DNA of 64,000 nucleotides from Lentibacillus daqui (GTDB lineage: Bacteria > Bacillota > Bacilli > Bacillales > Amphibacillaceae), in the NCBI RefSeq assembly GCF_027186265.1, contig NZ_CP114176.1:2728001-2792000 (forward strand), in the 5' to 3' direction. The notes below the pieces were generated by a model. That model was not told the DNA's origin, ran no database searches, and saw only the letters and a list, made by a program, of their open reading frames with translations. This document shows positions 17,098 to 25,642 of this stretch, piece after piece (position 1 is the first letter of the stretch; each line of letters begins with the position of its first letter). Made by a program: the position numbers and the translations under genes.

Positions 17098-18510
17098 CTA
17101 CCTGCTGATTTCAATTTTTACGTTATCTTGTCCCCTATTTTTATTCGATCGATCTGTTATTGACACAACAATCATAACCACAATGTTAACTACGATTCCA
17201 TACAAAATCGGATTACTTGAAGACAGTCCTTCAATGGCAAGACCACCTAGAATAACTAATGCACTAATCAGGATCGACCAAAAAGCGGCTTTGGCAGTAG
17301 CTCTTTTCCAGAATAACCCCAATACGATTGGCACAAAAATCGATCCCGCCAATAAAGCATACGCTACATCAATCGCAACCAGTAATTCTTGTATCCATAA
17401 CGCAACGACAATAGCTATCATCCCGACAATGAACGTTGTAACACGTGATAATAACAAAAATTGACGATCCGAAATATTTTTGAAGAAATGGTCTTTTAAA
17501 ATATCTTTTGAGATTAAGGTTGAAGAGGCCAGCAATGTACCAGAGGCGGTGGACATGATTGCTGCGGCTACTGCTGCAAAAACAATACCTAAAAGCCCTG
17601 ATGGCAATGTCGCAAAAGCCATACTCGTAAAGACATTTTGTGTGTCCGCTATATTTGGCAGAATGATAAGCGCACACATACCGATGAGAATCATAGCCAT
17701 GGAATACAACAAGCTATAGATCCCAACCAGAACTCCACCTATACGTGCTGTATTGAGACTTTTTGCAGTAAAATAGCGTTGCCAAATGTCCTGTCCAACC
17801 ATCATTCCAAGTGTAAAGGTTACTAGATATTGGATAATTTGCTTGAATCCAATAGCCGAAAAATCAAAATATGAGCTTGGAAGTTGAGCTGTTAGTTCGC
17901 CAAATCCACCTGCTTTCGACAAGCTAATTGGTAGCATGATTAGGAATATACCAGCCGTCATAATGGAGAATTGAATAATATCTGTCATGGAAACAGACCA
18001 CATGCCACCAAGAATAGTATAGAAAAACACAACTCCTCCACCAATTAGCATGGAAAAAGTTAAATTCCAATCAAAAATAGCACTCAAAAGCGCACCAATT
18101 GCAATAACTTGGGTAACACTTACCATTAATGTATAAATGGCTGCAATAACTGCTCCAATTAACTTTGATTCGATGCCAAAAAGCTTCCCAAGTAACTCGC
18201 TAATTGTCATTAATTGATATCCAGTTACCTTTTTTAAAAGAAGAAGGCCAAATAACGTAATCCCCAGACCCATTGAAAAGACGAACCAAACACCAGAGAA
18301 TCCGCTTTCATATCCAAGCTGCGCAGATCCAATGGTTGATGAGCCACCAAGAAATACAGCAGTCAGGCAGCCAAACAGCATGAATACACCAAGATTTCGT
18401 CCGGCCAGAATATACATTTCAGAAGTTTTTGCTTTTATGGTACCAAGTATTCCGACTACAACGAGAACCGCAAAATAAATAATAATAATAGTCATGTCAA
18501 TCCAAGTCAT
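17098..18510 (-). CDS. Sodium/solute symporter (SSS family)
   Basis: 470 residues with about 13 hydrophobic helices. SSS hallmarks include SEMYILAGRNLGVFMLFGCL near the N-terminus and the long GGMWSVSMTDIIQFSIMTAG segment that resembles the family signature. It is flanked by the ureohydrolase (156 bases upstream) and the formamidase (110 bases downstream), so it probably imports their substrate, a guanidino-, formimino- or amide-type compound. The sequence does not tell which. Confidence 0.83.
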   Translation of the reverse strand: MTWIDMTIIIIYFAVLVVVGILGTIKAKTSEMYILAGRNLGVFMLFGCLTAVFLGGSSTIGSAQLGYESGFSGVWFVFSMGLGITLFGLLLLKKVTGYQLMTISELLGKLFGIESKLIGAVIAAIYTLMVSVTQVIAIGALLSAIFDWNLTFSMLIGGGVVFFYTILGGMWSVSMTDIIQFSIMTAGIFLIMLPISLSKAGGFGELTAQLPSSYFDFSAIGFKQIIQYLVTFTLGMMVGQDIWQRYFTAKSLNTARIGGVLVGIYSLLYSMAMILIGMCALIILPNIADTQNVFTSMAFATLPSGLLGIVFAAVAAAIMSTASGTLLASSTLISKDILKDHFFKNISDRQFLLLSRVTTFIVGMIAIVVALWIQELLVAIDVAYALLAGSIFVPIVLGLFWKRATAKAAFWSILISALVILGGLAIEGLSSSNPILYGIVVNIVVMIVVSITDRSNKNRGQDNVKIEISR

Positions 18511-18644
18511 TTATCTCCCACCTTTCCTGGTTCTAAAATATGATTGAACAATTCAAATATAGTCTTTTCGATCATGTCTGCAAAACTATTTAGGAGCCTT
18601 GTTCCTGCAGTATACATATTAAACTTTCTAATAAATAGCAGATA

Positions 18645-18666
18645 AGAACTCCACAAGTGGAAGTTC
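18645..18666 (-). terminator. Hairpin after the ureohydrolase gene
   Basis: Directly after the stop codon an AAGAACTTCCAC/GTGGAGTTCTT stem forms with one bulge. It lacks a good T-run, so it may be a processing or stability element, or a weak terminator that lets transcription reach the symporter gene. Confidence 0.4.
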
Positions 18667-19635
18667 TTACCTTATCATATCTACTTTCACATCCTGTTCG
18701 GCACGTTTTTTCATTGCTATCAACGTAATCATCTCAAAAATAACGGACGATGCTGCAACCGCAGTAATTTCCCCACTATCATAGCTTGGTAATACTTCTA
18801 CTAAATCAAAACCTTTAATATCAAGCCCATTCAGGCCCCGGACATATTCCAATGCTTCATAACTTGTAGGGCCGCCAACTTCTGGTGTCCCTGTTCCTGG
18901 TGCATACGCTGGGTCAAGGAAGTCAATGTCATAAGTAACGAATACTGGACGATCACCTGCACGGGCATGGATTCGTTCCATCACTTTGTCATAACCAATT
19001 TCTCTAACTTCTTTCATTGGAATGACTTCATATCCAAGATCCCTCGCATCCTCTATATCTTCCGGACCATAAAGTGGGCCACGCATTCCGACCTGTATGG
19101 AATGTTCCACATCGATTAATCCTTCTTCAACTGCCCGGCGGAAAGGCGTTCCATGCACATATTTTTCACCAAAATAGTTATCCCATGTATCACTGTGTGA
19201 ATCAAAGTGGACTAATGCAATCGGTCCATATTTTTTAGCAAATGCTCGCAAATGGCCCAATGTAATCGAATGATCCCCACCCATCATAACGGGAATAATT
19301 TCTTTGTCCAAAATTGGCTCCAGTGCCTGAACAATATTGTCATAGGTCCGATGAATATTTCCCGGAATGATGTCAATATCTCCATAATCGACTCCCGAAC
19401 AATAATCAAAAATATTAATATCCTGATCAGGGTTATACGGACGTAGTAAAACCGAAAAATTACGGATATGTTGCGGACCATAACGTTGCCCGGTACGATT
19501 GGATGCAGCTGTATCAAATGGCACACCGATCACAGCAAAATCCACATCTTCTGTTGTCGGTAAATATTCCAGTCTCATAAATGTACGTGGACCGGTATAC
19601 CGCGGTGATTTTGACGAATCTTTTGGTTGATACAT
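18667..19635 (-). CDS. Ureohydrolase-family enzyme (agmatinase/guanidinobutyrase/formiminoglutamase group)
   Basis: 322 residues. All manganese ligands are present: His122 in GGDHS, Asp145/His147/Asp149 in HFDSHSD, and Asp236/Asp238 in YDIDFLD. SNRTGQRYGPQHIR and VLLRPYN place it in the agmatinase-like branch. Family members cleave guanidino or formimino groups, releasing urea or formamide. It is the first gene after a textbook sigma-54 promoter and a palindromic enhancer site. A neighbouring formamidase rather than urease favours a formamide-releasing reaction, but agmatinase annotation cannot be excluded. Confidence 0.82.
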   Translation of the reverse strand: MYQPKDSSKSPRYTGPRTFMRLEYLPTTEDVDFAVIGVPFDTAASNRTGQRYGPQHIRNFSVLLRPYNPDQDINIFDYCSGVDYGDIDIIPGNIHRTYDNIVQALEPILDKEIIPVMMGGDHSITLGHLRAFAKKYGPIALVHFDSHSDTWDNYFGEKYVHGTPFRRAVEEGLIDVEHSIQVGMRGPLYGPEDIEDARDLGYEVIPMKEVREIGYDKVMERIHARAGDRPVFVTYDIDFLDPAYAPGTGTPEVGGPTSYEALEYVRGLNGLDIKGFDLVEVLPSYDSGEITAVAASSVIFEMITLIAMKKRAEQDVKVDMIR

Positions 19636-19670
19636 AAAAATTCCCTCCTATCGAATACATCACATACTAT

Positions 19671-19686
19671 TGCAAATTTCATGCCA
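19671..19686 (-). promoter_or_regulatory. sigma-54 promoter of the ureohydrolase gene
   Basis: On the minus strand TGGCATGAAATTTGCA matches the -24/-12 consensus with GG and GC exactly 10 bases apart. It sits 36 bases before the start codon, and the only sigma-54 activator gene in the window ends about 95 bases further upstream. Confidence 0.88.
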
Positions 19687-19725
19687 CTTTTAATTCCCCA
19701 ATTTAATCGGTCTCATCATATCCGT

Positions 19726-19795
19726 TTAATTCATTATTGAATCAACCAACAGACCATCAATTCAAAATGAATCAATTGATTCATTTTGAATTGAT
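19726..19795. promoter_or_regulatory. Enhancer-type sites, including a 40-bp perfect palindrome
   Basis: Positions 19756-19795 form a perfect 40-base palindrome built from two dyads of the form TTGATTCA-TTT-TGAATTGA. A third, weaker dyad (TTAATTCA...TGAATCAA) lies at 19726-19745. They are 40-110 bases upstream of the sigma-54 promoter, as expected for activator binding sites. The palindrome also covers the stop codon and last codons of the activator gene, but no T-run follows, which argues against a simple terminator. Confidence 0.75.
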
Positions 19796-21187
19796 TTGGT
19801 ATTCTTTTAACCGGCGAACGACTGTAGACTGGCTTAAGCCAAGATATTTTGCCATCTCATACGTTGTTTTGTACTGTCGATATGCCCGTTTTAACCAGTT
19901 TTTTTCTACTTCTCTTAATGCTTCCTGCAATGTCAAGCCTTGCTGTTCAAAAGCCTCCGTTGTCCACTCTTCTGCAGGTAACCCTACCTTATCCGTTTCT
20001 TCAACAAACGGTAAATTGGATGGATAAATCACGTTTGAAGTCGATGTTATAACTAACCGTTCCATTAAATTTTCCAGTTCACGAACATTGCCAGGCCAAT
20101 CATAGTTTTGTAGAATTGCAATTGTAGATGGATGAAGAACCTTATTCGTTTCATATTTATGGTTAAAAATAGCTAAGTAATGCTGCGTGAAATGATAGAT
20201 ATCTTCCTTTCTTTCCCGTAAAGGCGGAACGATAATTGGAATCACATGCAAACGATAAAACAGGTCCTTTCTAAATTTACCTTGTGACACCATTTCCTCC
20301 AAATTCTGATTGGTTGCTGCAATAAGACGGAAATCAACATCCTTTCCCGTAGATCCACCAATTCTGGTAATTCGCTTTTCCTGCAAAACCTTTAGAAGTT
20401 TTACTTGAATAGCTAATGGCAGTTCAGCAATTTCATCAAGAAACAATGTACCACGATCCGCAAGCTCAATCATGCCGGGTTTACCGTTTTTATCAGCCCC
20501 TGTAAAAGCGCCGGGTTCATAGCCAAAAATTTCTGATTCAAACAACGTGTCCGGAATTGCCCCACAATTCACTTCCATAAACGATTGATTCTTCCGCTGA
20601 CTTTTATCATGTAGCATATGCGCAATGACATTTTTCCCAACTCCCGATTCACCAAGTAACACGACAGTAGCATCAGAAGCTGCAACCCGTTGTACCATAT
20701 GATAAATGTCCTGCATGGTTTTACTTTTAGTCACTATTTCATCTGCTTTGCTTTCCTTTTCTCTTAATTCTTCAATTTCCGATTCGTACCGCAACATTTT
20801 TATTCGCAGTTGTTCATAGTCCTCTCTCAACTGTTGGATTTCCGTTAAATCATGGGAAAAGCTGATAATCCTGACAATTTTTCCGCTACTGTTTGTTAGT
20901 GGGATCCCGGTTGCCATAACAACTTTATTCGTCGGTGTTTTCTGCATAACCTGTACTTCTTTTCTCTCACGCAACACTTTTGCCGTTACGGATGGATAAA
21001 AAATATATTCCTTTTCCAATTGAAAGACTGTCTTACCGATTAAATCTTCCTTGGTCTTTCCGTAAATACTAAGACAATTCGCACTTACTCGTAACACTTT
21101 CCCCTCTCCATCTGTAACTACAATATTATCATTGGATGCATCGAGGATTCCGTCTAATTCTATTTTTAGAAGTTCAAAATCTGACAT
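19781..21187 (-). CDS. sigma-54-dependent activator with PAS sensor
   Basis: 468 residues. An N-terminal PAS domain (about 5-115, with DGILDASNDNIVVTDGEGK) and a coiled-coil linker (118-148) lead to an AAA+ domain: Walker A GESGVGKN (179-186), the sigma-54 contact loop GAFTGA (226-231) and Walker B GTLFLDEI (246-253). A Fis-type helix-turn-helix (TYEMAKYLGLSQSTVVRRL) ends the protein. It should remodel RNA polymerase at the sigma-54 promoter of the ureohydrolase gene, and possibly those at 38464 and 41596. The small-molecule signal is unknown. Confidence 0.9.
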   Translation of the reverse strand: MSDFELLKIELDGILDASNDNIVVTDGEGKVLRVSANCLSIYGKTKEDLIGKTVFQLEKEYIFYPSVTAKVLRERKEVQVMQKTPTNKVVMATGIPLTNSSGKIVRIISFSHDLTEIQQLREDYEQLRIKMLRYESEIEELREKESKADEIVTKSKTMQDIYHMVQRVAASDATVVLLGESGVGKNVIAHMLHDKSQRKNQSFMEVNCGAIPDTLFESEIFGYEPGAFTGADKNGKPGMIELADRGTLFLDEIAELPLAIQVKLLKVLQEKRITRIGGSTGKDVDFRLIAATNQNLEEMVSQGKFRKDLFYRLHVIPIIVPPLRERKEDIYHFTQHYLAIFNHKYETNKVLHPSTIAILQNYDWPGNVRELENLMERLVITSTSNVIYPSNLPFVEETDKVGLPAEEWTTEAFEQQGLTLQEALREVEKNWLKRAYRQYKTTYEMAKYLGLSQSTVVRRLKEYQINSK

Positions 21188-21387
21188 TCATTTATCCACC
21201 TTTCTTATCGACTATTATAATTATTTTAACATTTCTTGTAGAGCTTACACCCCCTATTCTTTACTTGTTCATTTATGATTGTTGTTATTAGAGAAATGGG
21301 AATTGACAGAGTTATACTTACTTGAAATTTTTAAAACACAATTATTTTTTAAATACAGTATTACTATAAATGTATGGATAAGGCGGA

Positions 21388-21888
21388 GTGATTGCAATGT
21401 ATACAACCAAGGATCTAATTACTGATTTTGCAGGATTCAACAGCTGGGTAGAGCAGCTGCAAGAAGTGGATGAGAAACTATTCTTTGCACCCATTGCTCC
21501 AGGAAAATGGTCGACAGCCGAAATCATCAGTCATATCACTTTTTGGGATCAATACATTTTGGATGAAATGTTGCCACAGATGAAAGTGGATGCGGATATT
21601 AACAGCATCGATATTGAGACAATGAATAAGCGGGCAGCGGTTTATGCGAAGTCAGGGGTTACAAAACAAAATCTGCTGGAGGCCCAAGTGCATGGAAGAA
21701 AAGAACTTATTTCCGCGTTGGAAAGGAAACAGGAAGAAGATTTCTTTGCAACCTTCATCTTAAATGGGGAAAAAATTGATGAATACTCAGGCTACCCACA
21801 TTCCATGTTCAATTATTTCTGCGCTTTTATATGGCATGATCATCATAAAGAGCAAGTGGATAATTTTTTGGCCAAGGAGCAAGTGTAA
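21388..21888 (+). CDS. DinB-like (DfsB/YfiT-type) four-helix protein
   Basis: 166 residues with the four-helix pattern of the DinB superfamily; candidate metal histidines are in SHITFWDQYILDEML (about 49-63) and IWHDHHKEQVDNFL near the C-terminus. Members bind a divalent metal and some act as thiol-dependent transferases; most are uncharacterised. The ATG at 21397 (MYTTKDLITD) is an equally possible start. Single gene with a strong terminator. Confidence 0.7.
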   Translation: MIAMYTTKDLITDFAGFNSWVEQLQEVDEKLFFAPIAPGKWSTAEIISHITFWDQYILDEMLPQMKVDADINSIDIETMNKRAAVYAKSGVTKQNLLEAQVHGRKELISALERKQEEDFFATFILNGEKIDEYSGYPHSMFNYFCAFIWHDHHKEQVDNFLAKEQV

Positions 21889-21924
21889 TGCAGGTATAGA
21901 TTCGTCAATAGGTGCGTGAATCAC

Positions 21925-21960
21925 ACACACCATCCGTCTTGATACGGATGGTGTGTTTCT
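21925..21960 (+). terminator. Terminator of the DinB-like gene
   Basis: A perfect 13-base-pair stem (ACACACCATCCGT with its complement) and a six-base loop are followed by TTCTT, 37 bases after the stop codon. Confidence 0.75.
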
Positions 21961-21969
21961 TATGATCGG

Positions 21970-22078
21970 AACCGTTTTATAGCAAAAAGCATCAAAAGAT
22001 AAGTTAAATGCACAATTATTTTCTTCCAACTAAGTTATATGCTTCCCAAAAAGGAGTCCAAGTTCCCCGTGTATATAC
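21970..22078 (-). pseudogene. Fragment of a copy of the 51577-52014 immunity-like gene
   Basis: The minus strand reads YTRGTWTPFW and then, after a frame change, EENNCAFNLSFDAFCYK. The intact protein at 51577-52014 has YKQGTWIPSLEDY and EENNCTFNLSFDGFSYK in the same order. About 100 bases survive, directly downstream of PutP and some 30 kb from the intact gene. It is a relic of duplication or of a lost toxin-immunity cassette. Confidence 0.65.
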
Positions 22079-23563
22079 TTATCTCTCTTTATGCAACAGT
22101 TCTAGTGCTTCATCAAACTCCTTGTCAATCGCTTGGTTTGGTTTGTGTGTCAACGTACTTACCAACATTGTGACAATCAGGTTTAAAATGAAGCCTGGTA
22201 CAATTTCGTACAATGTACCGGACAGGGCATCGATATTTCCCCAAACCATTACTGTTACTGCACCAACCACCATACCGGAAAGTGCACCAATTGAATTGAT
22301 TTTCCGCCAATACAAGGAAAGCAATATTGTTGGGCCAAATGCTGCCCCAAAGCCTGCCCAGGCAAAACTGACAAGATCCAGGATGGTACTATTCTTTTCC
22401 CAGGCGAAGTACATTGCAACAAGCGACACAATTAAAATCGCTATCCTGCCATACAGAACATATTTTTTATCATCATCATCTTTTTTAATGACGGCTTTGT
22501 ATAAATCTTCAATCAATGCGGATGATGTAACAATTAGCTGTGAAGAAATCGTACTCATAATCGCCGCAAGTACCGCTGCCAATAAGATACCAGCAATAAA
22601 TGGATGGAAAATGATTTGACCAAGAGCGATAAAAACCGCTTCCGGATCGGTTAAAGATGCTTCCGGATGCTGCTGAAAATATGCAATACCTACTAATGCA
22701 GTAGTTGATGCACCCAAAAGGCTTAAAATCATCCAGCCAATTCCAATTCTTCTTGCCTGTTTGGTTTCCTTAACGGATTTAATGGCCATAAACCGGACAA
22801 TGATATGGGGCTGCCCGAAATAGCCTAGTCCCCATGCTACTGAGGAAATAATCGCAGCTATTGAAACCCCTTTCACAAAACTGAATGCATCTGGATTAAC
22901 TGTACGGATCGAATCGGCTGTTTCTGAAAATCCACCCGTCAGGAAGAATCCAAAAAGCGGTACAATGATGAGGGACAAGAACATAATTAAGCCTTGCACA
23001 AAGTCCGTGTAACTTACCGCCAGAAATCCGCCAAACAATGTATATAGAATAATAACAGTAGAAACAAGCAAAAGCCCGCCATGATAATTCATGTTGAAAG
23101 AACTTTCAAAAAACACACCGCCGGCAACCATCCCCGATGAAACATAAAACGTAAAGAACACGAGGATAATTAAACCAGAAGCAACACGAAGAATTTTCGA
23201 GTTATCTTTTAACCGGCTATCTAAATAACTCGGAATGGTAATCGAATCGCTGGATACCTGCGTATAAACACGCAATCTTGGTGCAACAAATAACCAGTTT
23301 AAATAGGCGCCAATTGTCAAACCGATGGCCATCCACGCTTCACTTAGCCCTGAAAAGTAAATAGCCCCAGGAAGTCCCATCAGCAGCCAGCCTGACATAT
23401 CTGCGGCACCTGCGCTTAACGCCGTTACTGCTGGGCCGAGTGACCTTCCTCCAAGCATATAGTCTGTTAGATTGCTAGTACGACGATATGCATACCATCC
23501 AATCACTAACATGCCAACAAGATAAATAACGATGGCCAGCATTTGGTACGTATAATCCGACAT
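22079..23563 (-). CDS. putP: Sodium/proline symporter
   Basis: 494 residues, 13 predicted helices. The N-terminal region DYMLGGRSLGPAVTALSAGA, then DMSGWLLMGLPGAIYFSGLS and the central SITIPSYLDSRL are characteristic of PutP/OpuE proline transporters. It supplies proline as nutrient or osmoprotectant, coupled to sodium. A good sigma-A promoter lies 70-100 bases upstream. No proline-catabolic gene is adjacent, which leaves an OpuE-like osmotic role possible. Confidence 0.88.
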   Translation of the reverse strand: MSDYTYQMLAIVIYLVGMLVIGWYAYRRTSNLTDYMLGGRSLGPAVTALSAGAADMSGWLLMGLPGAIYFSGLSEAWMAIGLTIGAYLNWLFVAPRLRVYTQVSSDSITIPSYLDSRLKDNSKILRVASGLIILVFFTFYVSSGMVAGGVFFESSFNMNYHGGLLLVSTVIILYTLFGGFLAVSYTDFVQGLIMFLSLIIVPLFGFFLTGGFSETADSIRTVNPDAFSFVKGVSIAAIISSVAWGLGYFGQPHIIVRFMAIKSVKETKQARRIGIGWMILSLLGASTTALVGIAYFQQHPEASLTDPEAVFIALGQIIFHPFIAGILLAAVLAAIMSTISSQLIVTSSALIEDLYKAVIKKDDDDKKYVLYGRIAILIVSLVAMYFAWEKNSTILDLVSFAWAGFGAAFGPTILLSLYWRKINSIGALSGMVVGAVTVMVWGNIDALSGTLYEIVPGFILNLIVTMLVSTLTHKPNQAIDKEFDEALELLHKER

Positions 23564-23634
23564 CCAAATCCCTCCCTATTTTCGGATACCTATAGCATCA
23601 TAGTATTATCCGAATAAAATTACTCTTCAATAGT

Positions 23635-23664
23635 ATTATACAGAATGTTAGATAACGCTTTCAA
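23635..23664 (-). promoter_or_regulatory. sigma-A promoter of putP
   Basis: On the minus strand TTGAAA (23664-23659) and TATAAT (23640-23635) are 18 bases apart, 72 bases upstream of the start codon. Confidence 0.6.
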
Positions 23665-23772
23665 TAGGCTGTTAAAAATTAACTTCGTATAAAATATATT
23701 ATCTCATTATTATGTAATGCACGGAAAGTATATACCATATGTTTCGTTATTTTATTCCGTTCGTCCAAAAAT

Positions 23773-24170
23773 TCAAGGGATATACAGTCGTTTCGATACA
23801 TCTCCGGCTCCGATTGGTTTCCAACTTAAATTTGACTGAAAATGAGAACCAATGCTGTTTTTCAGCTGATCCCAATGCGAATCATCTAACTCGTGAAATT
23901 CCTCAACTGTTTTTTCCACATTGGACATTATGTAAAAATTCCTTATCATCCAATTTAGCAAGACCACAATATCTCGAATACTACTTGCCTCATCTGTCAG
24001 GTTAACAGTCATATCTTCTATCTTTTCAAGTCCAGATGTCACATCAGCTTCCAAAAATTCTTCTCAAATCATCGCTTTTTCATTTGGTTCAAAGGATAAT
24101 ACCACTTCTTTCACTTGATCAAGCAGCTGTTCATAATCAGTTAATCTGATCAATACCTAATTAGCAGCAC
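23773..24170 (-). pseudogene. Remnant of an LXG-domain toxin gene
   Basis: The minus strand reads DYEQLLDQVKEVVLSFEPNE, then an in-frame TGA, then EFLEADVTSGLEKIEDMTVN and LTDEASSIRDIVVLL. This order matches the middle of LXG domains (type VII effector N-termini), where FLE-x-x-L-x-x-G-L-KIE and LTDEANSI are conserved. The N-terminal part of the domain and any toxin end are missing. It is the left end of the type VII immunity array. Confidence 0.65.
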
Positions 24171-24246
24171 CTTGGAATAACGTTGCAACCACAGATAAAC
24201 AATTCCAGCGCAAAGCTACAACTCTATTATAATGTAAATCCTAAAC

Positions 24247-24278
24247 AAAAGAAGCATATCGATCATATGGTTCTTTTT
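24247..24278 (-). terminator. Terminator after the DUF4176 gene (copy 1)
   Basis: AAAGAA-CATAT pairs with ATATG-TTCTTT on the minus strand and is followed by a T-rich stretch. A near-identical hairpin follows the paralogous gene (29281-29312). Confidence 0.6.
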
Positions 24279-24293
24279 AATATCCATTTTGTT

Positions 24294-24602
24294 TTATTCC
24301 AACGGCCTAGTAACAGATCCCTTTTTGATGTTTGCTTTATTTCCTTTTAACCTGTCATGAAAGATCTTTTGGAAACGTTCTTCTTCATCGTCTTTGAAAC
24401 CTTCAAATACAATTTCGTCTATATTTTCTTCATTAAAGTAGAATACATTATTAGAAACCAGTCCCTGTGGATAAAAACATCCCGAGTAGTCATACCATAT
24501 CCCTTCTTCTGTTTCCCCTGATGGAAGAATAGGACCTCTGTTTAAGATCATCAGTTTGCTCGTTCCTTCTTTCAGATATACGATTGACCCAATTGGTAAC
24601 AT
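24294..24602 (-). CDS. DUF4176 protein (type VII locus-associated), copy 1
   Basis: 102 residues. The start MLPIGSIVYLKEGTSKLMIL is typical of DUF4176, a small-protein family found with type VII secretion effectors in Bacillus and Staphylococcus (family knowledge). The middle YDYSGCFYPQG is also conserved in the group. It follows a DUF443 gene, as does its close paralogue at 29328. Function unknown; its place in an immunity array suggests an accessory or immunity role. Confidence 0.75.
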   Translation of the reverse strand: MLPIGSIVYLKEGTSKLMILNRGPILPSGETEEGIWYDYSGCFYPQGLVSNNVFYFNEENIDEIVFEGFKDDEEERFQKIFHDRLKGNKANIKKGSVTRPLE

Positions 24603-24688
24603 GAAAATTTTCCTTCTGATTTTTCTTATTTTTAGTATCTTTCTTCTATCTTTCTTTTACAATTGAAAACACACCTGTATCATTCAAT

Positions 24689-25348
24689 TTAAACTGCTGT
24701 TTCACTACTACACTTAAATTTCACGATAGTAGTGCCCATTGTCACTGGACCGACACTGCAAAGCAATAAAAAAAACATAGCTATCATTGTAAAAATTAGC
24801 GTTATGACATCTGGATCTTTAATAGACATCACAAAGAACAATACGGTTAATGCCAAAAAGAAAAAATAAATAGCCACAATTTGGAAAAAATGTTTAATGG
24901 ACTTAGGTTTAATCCATAATTTATAAGTTGATAACCTCTTAAGATTAACAATGTTGTATAGTTTATTTTCAAGCATATTATTTACAGACACACATAGGAC
25001 AAACATTAATAACACAATAATTAGTAAAATCACAGAGTTGGTTAATGGACTGCCGGGAATTGAAAGGTAATCAGATAAGGGCTTTAAAAAAAGTGCCAAA
25101 AAAAGACCACTACCTGCACCCAATATACTAGAATGCCCTGTTTTATTCTGTTTTATCTCCGTGGATTTCAATTTTTCCACAGCATTTAAGTTATCTACTT
25201 TATAAACGCGATTCGGGAGCATCCAAAATAAAAACGGGAATATTATTTTCCAAAAAGACCCCCATAAATCCAGTATATATACTTCCCCATCGATTGTTAA
25301 CATTCGATATCTAAGAATTTTTGGTATATCTCGTACTTCACAATTCAT
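24689..25348 (-). CDS. DUF443 membrane protein, TsaI-like immunity protein, copy 1
   Basis: About 219 residues. A soluble N-terminal segment (RYRMLTIDGEVYILDLWGSF) leads to about five hydrophobic helices. The layout matches DUF443 proteins, which in S. aureus include TsaI, the membrane immunity protein against the type VII toxin TspA. I start at MNCEVRD, where GAGG is well placed and the paralogues also begin. A copy of the toxin gene's 3' end lies just upstream (25382-25423). Confidence 0.75.
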   Translation of the reverse strand: MNCEVRDIPKILRYRMLTIDGEVYILDLWGSFWKIIFPFLFWMLPNRVYKVDNLNAVEKLKSTEIKQNKTGHSSILGAGSGLFLALFLKPLSDYLSIPGSPLTNSVILLIIVLLMFVLCVSVNNMLENKLYNIVNLKRLSTYKLWIKPKSIKHFFQIVAIYFFFLALTVLFFVMSIKDPDVITLIFTMIAMFFLLLCSVGPVTMGTTIVKFKCSSETAV

Positions 25349-25381
25349 TCGAGGATTCCTCATTTCATTTGATTGATTGCA

Positions 25382-25423
25382 TTAAGAAAATGGATTAATA
25401 AAATCAAGGCCATTTTTTAAGGC
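25382..25423 (-). repeat. Duplicated 3' end of the LXG toxin gene (copy A)
   Basis: The minus strand encodes NGLDFINPFS and a stop, the same tail as the toxin at 30400-31386 (GGLDFINPFS). It lies directly before a DUF443 gene, as in the toxin locus itself and at 27478. Confidence 0.75.
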
Positions 25424-25474
25424 ATCCATATTTATAAGGATGGAGAGTATTCAAGGGAACTTACACTCTAAAAT

Positions 25475-25640
25475 TTATTGTTTCAAACAAGTGGATTGCC
25501 GGATGTTTTGAAGAGGGGCGATCAAAGATTTCCAGAACCCATACTTATCTATGTCTAAAATTAATCCCTCGAAAAATGATGAATCCTTCTAAAACCTGTT
25601 TTGGACTCTCGACTATTGTGTAATAAACATTACCTTTATC
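25475..25640 (-). pseudogene. Short degraded coding remnant
   Basis: The minus strand has LDIDKYGFWKSLIAPLQNIR ending at a stop at 25475, preceded in another frame by KQVLEGFIIFRGI. Codon pattern and place in the array suggest the end of a lost immunity-type gene. I do not recognise the family. Confidence 0.35.
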
Positions 25641-25642
25641 AT

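Noticed and set aside
18511..18666. Second sigma-54 promoter before the symporter
   Set aside because: A TTTTGCAG is present, but no GG lies 10 bases upstream; spacing fails.
22008..22619. 203-codon plus-strand ORF
   Set aside because: Lies antisense inside putP, whose protein is full length and family-typical; a shadow frame.
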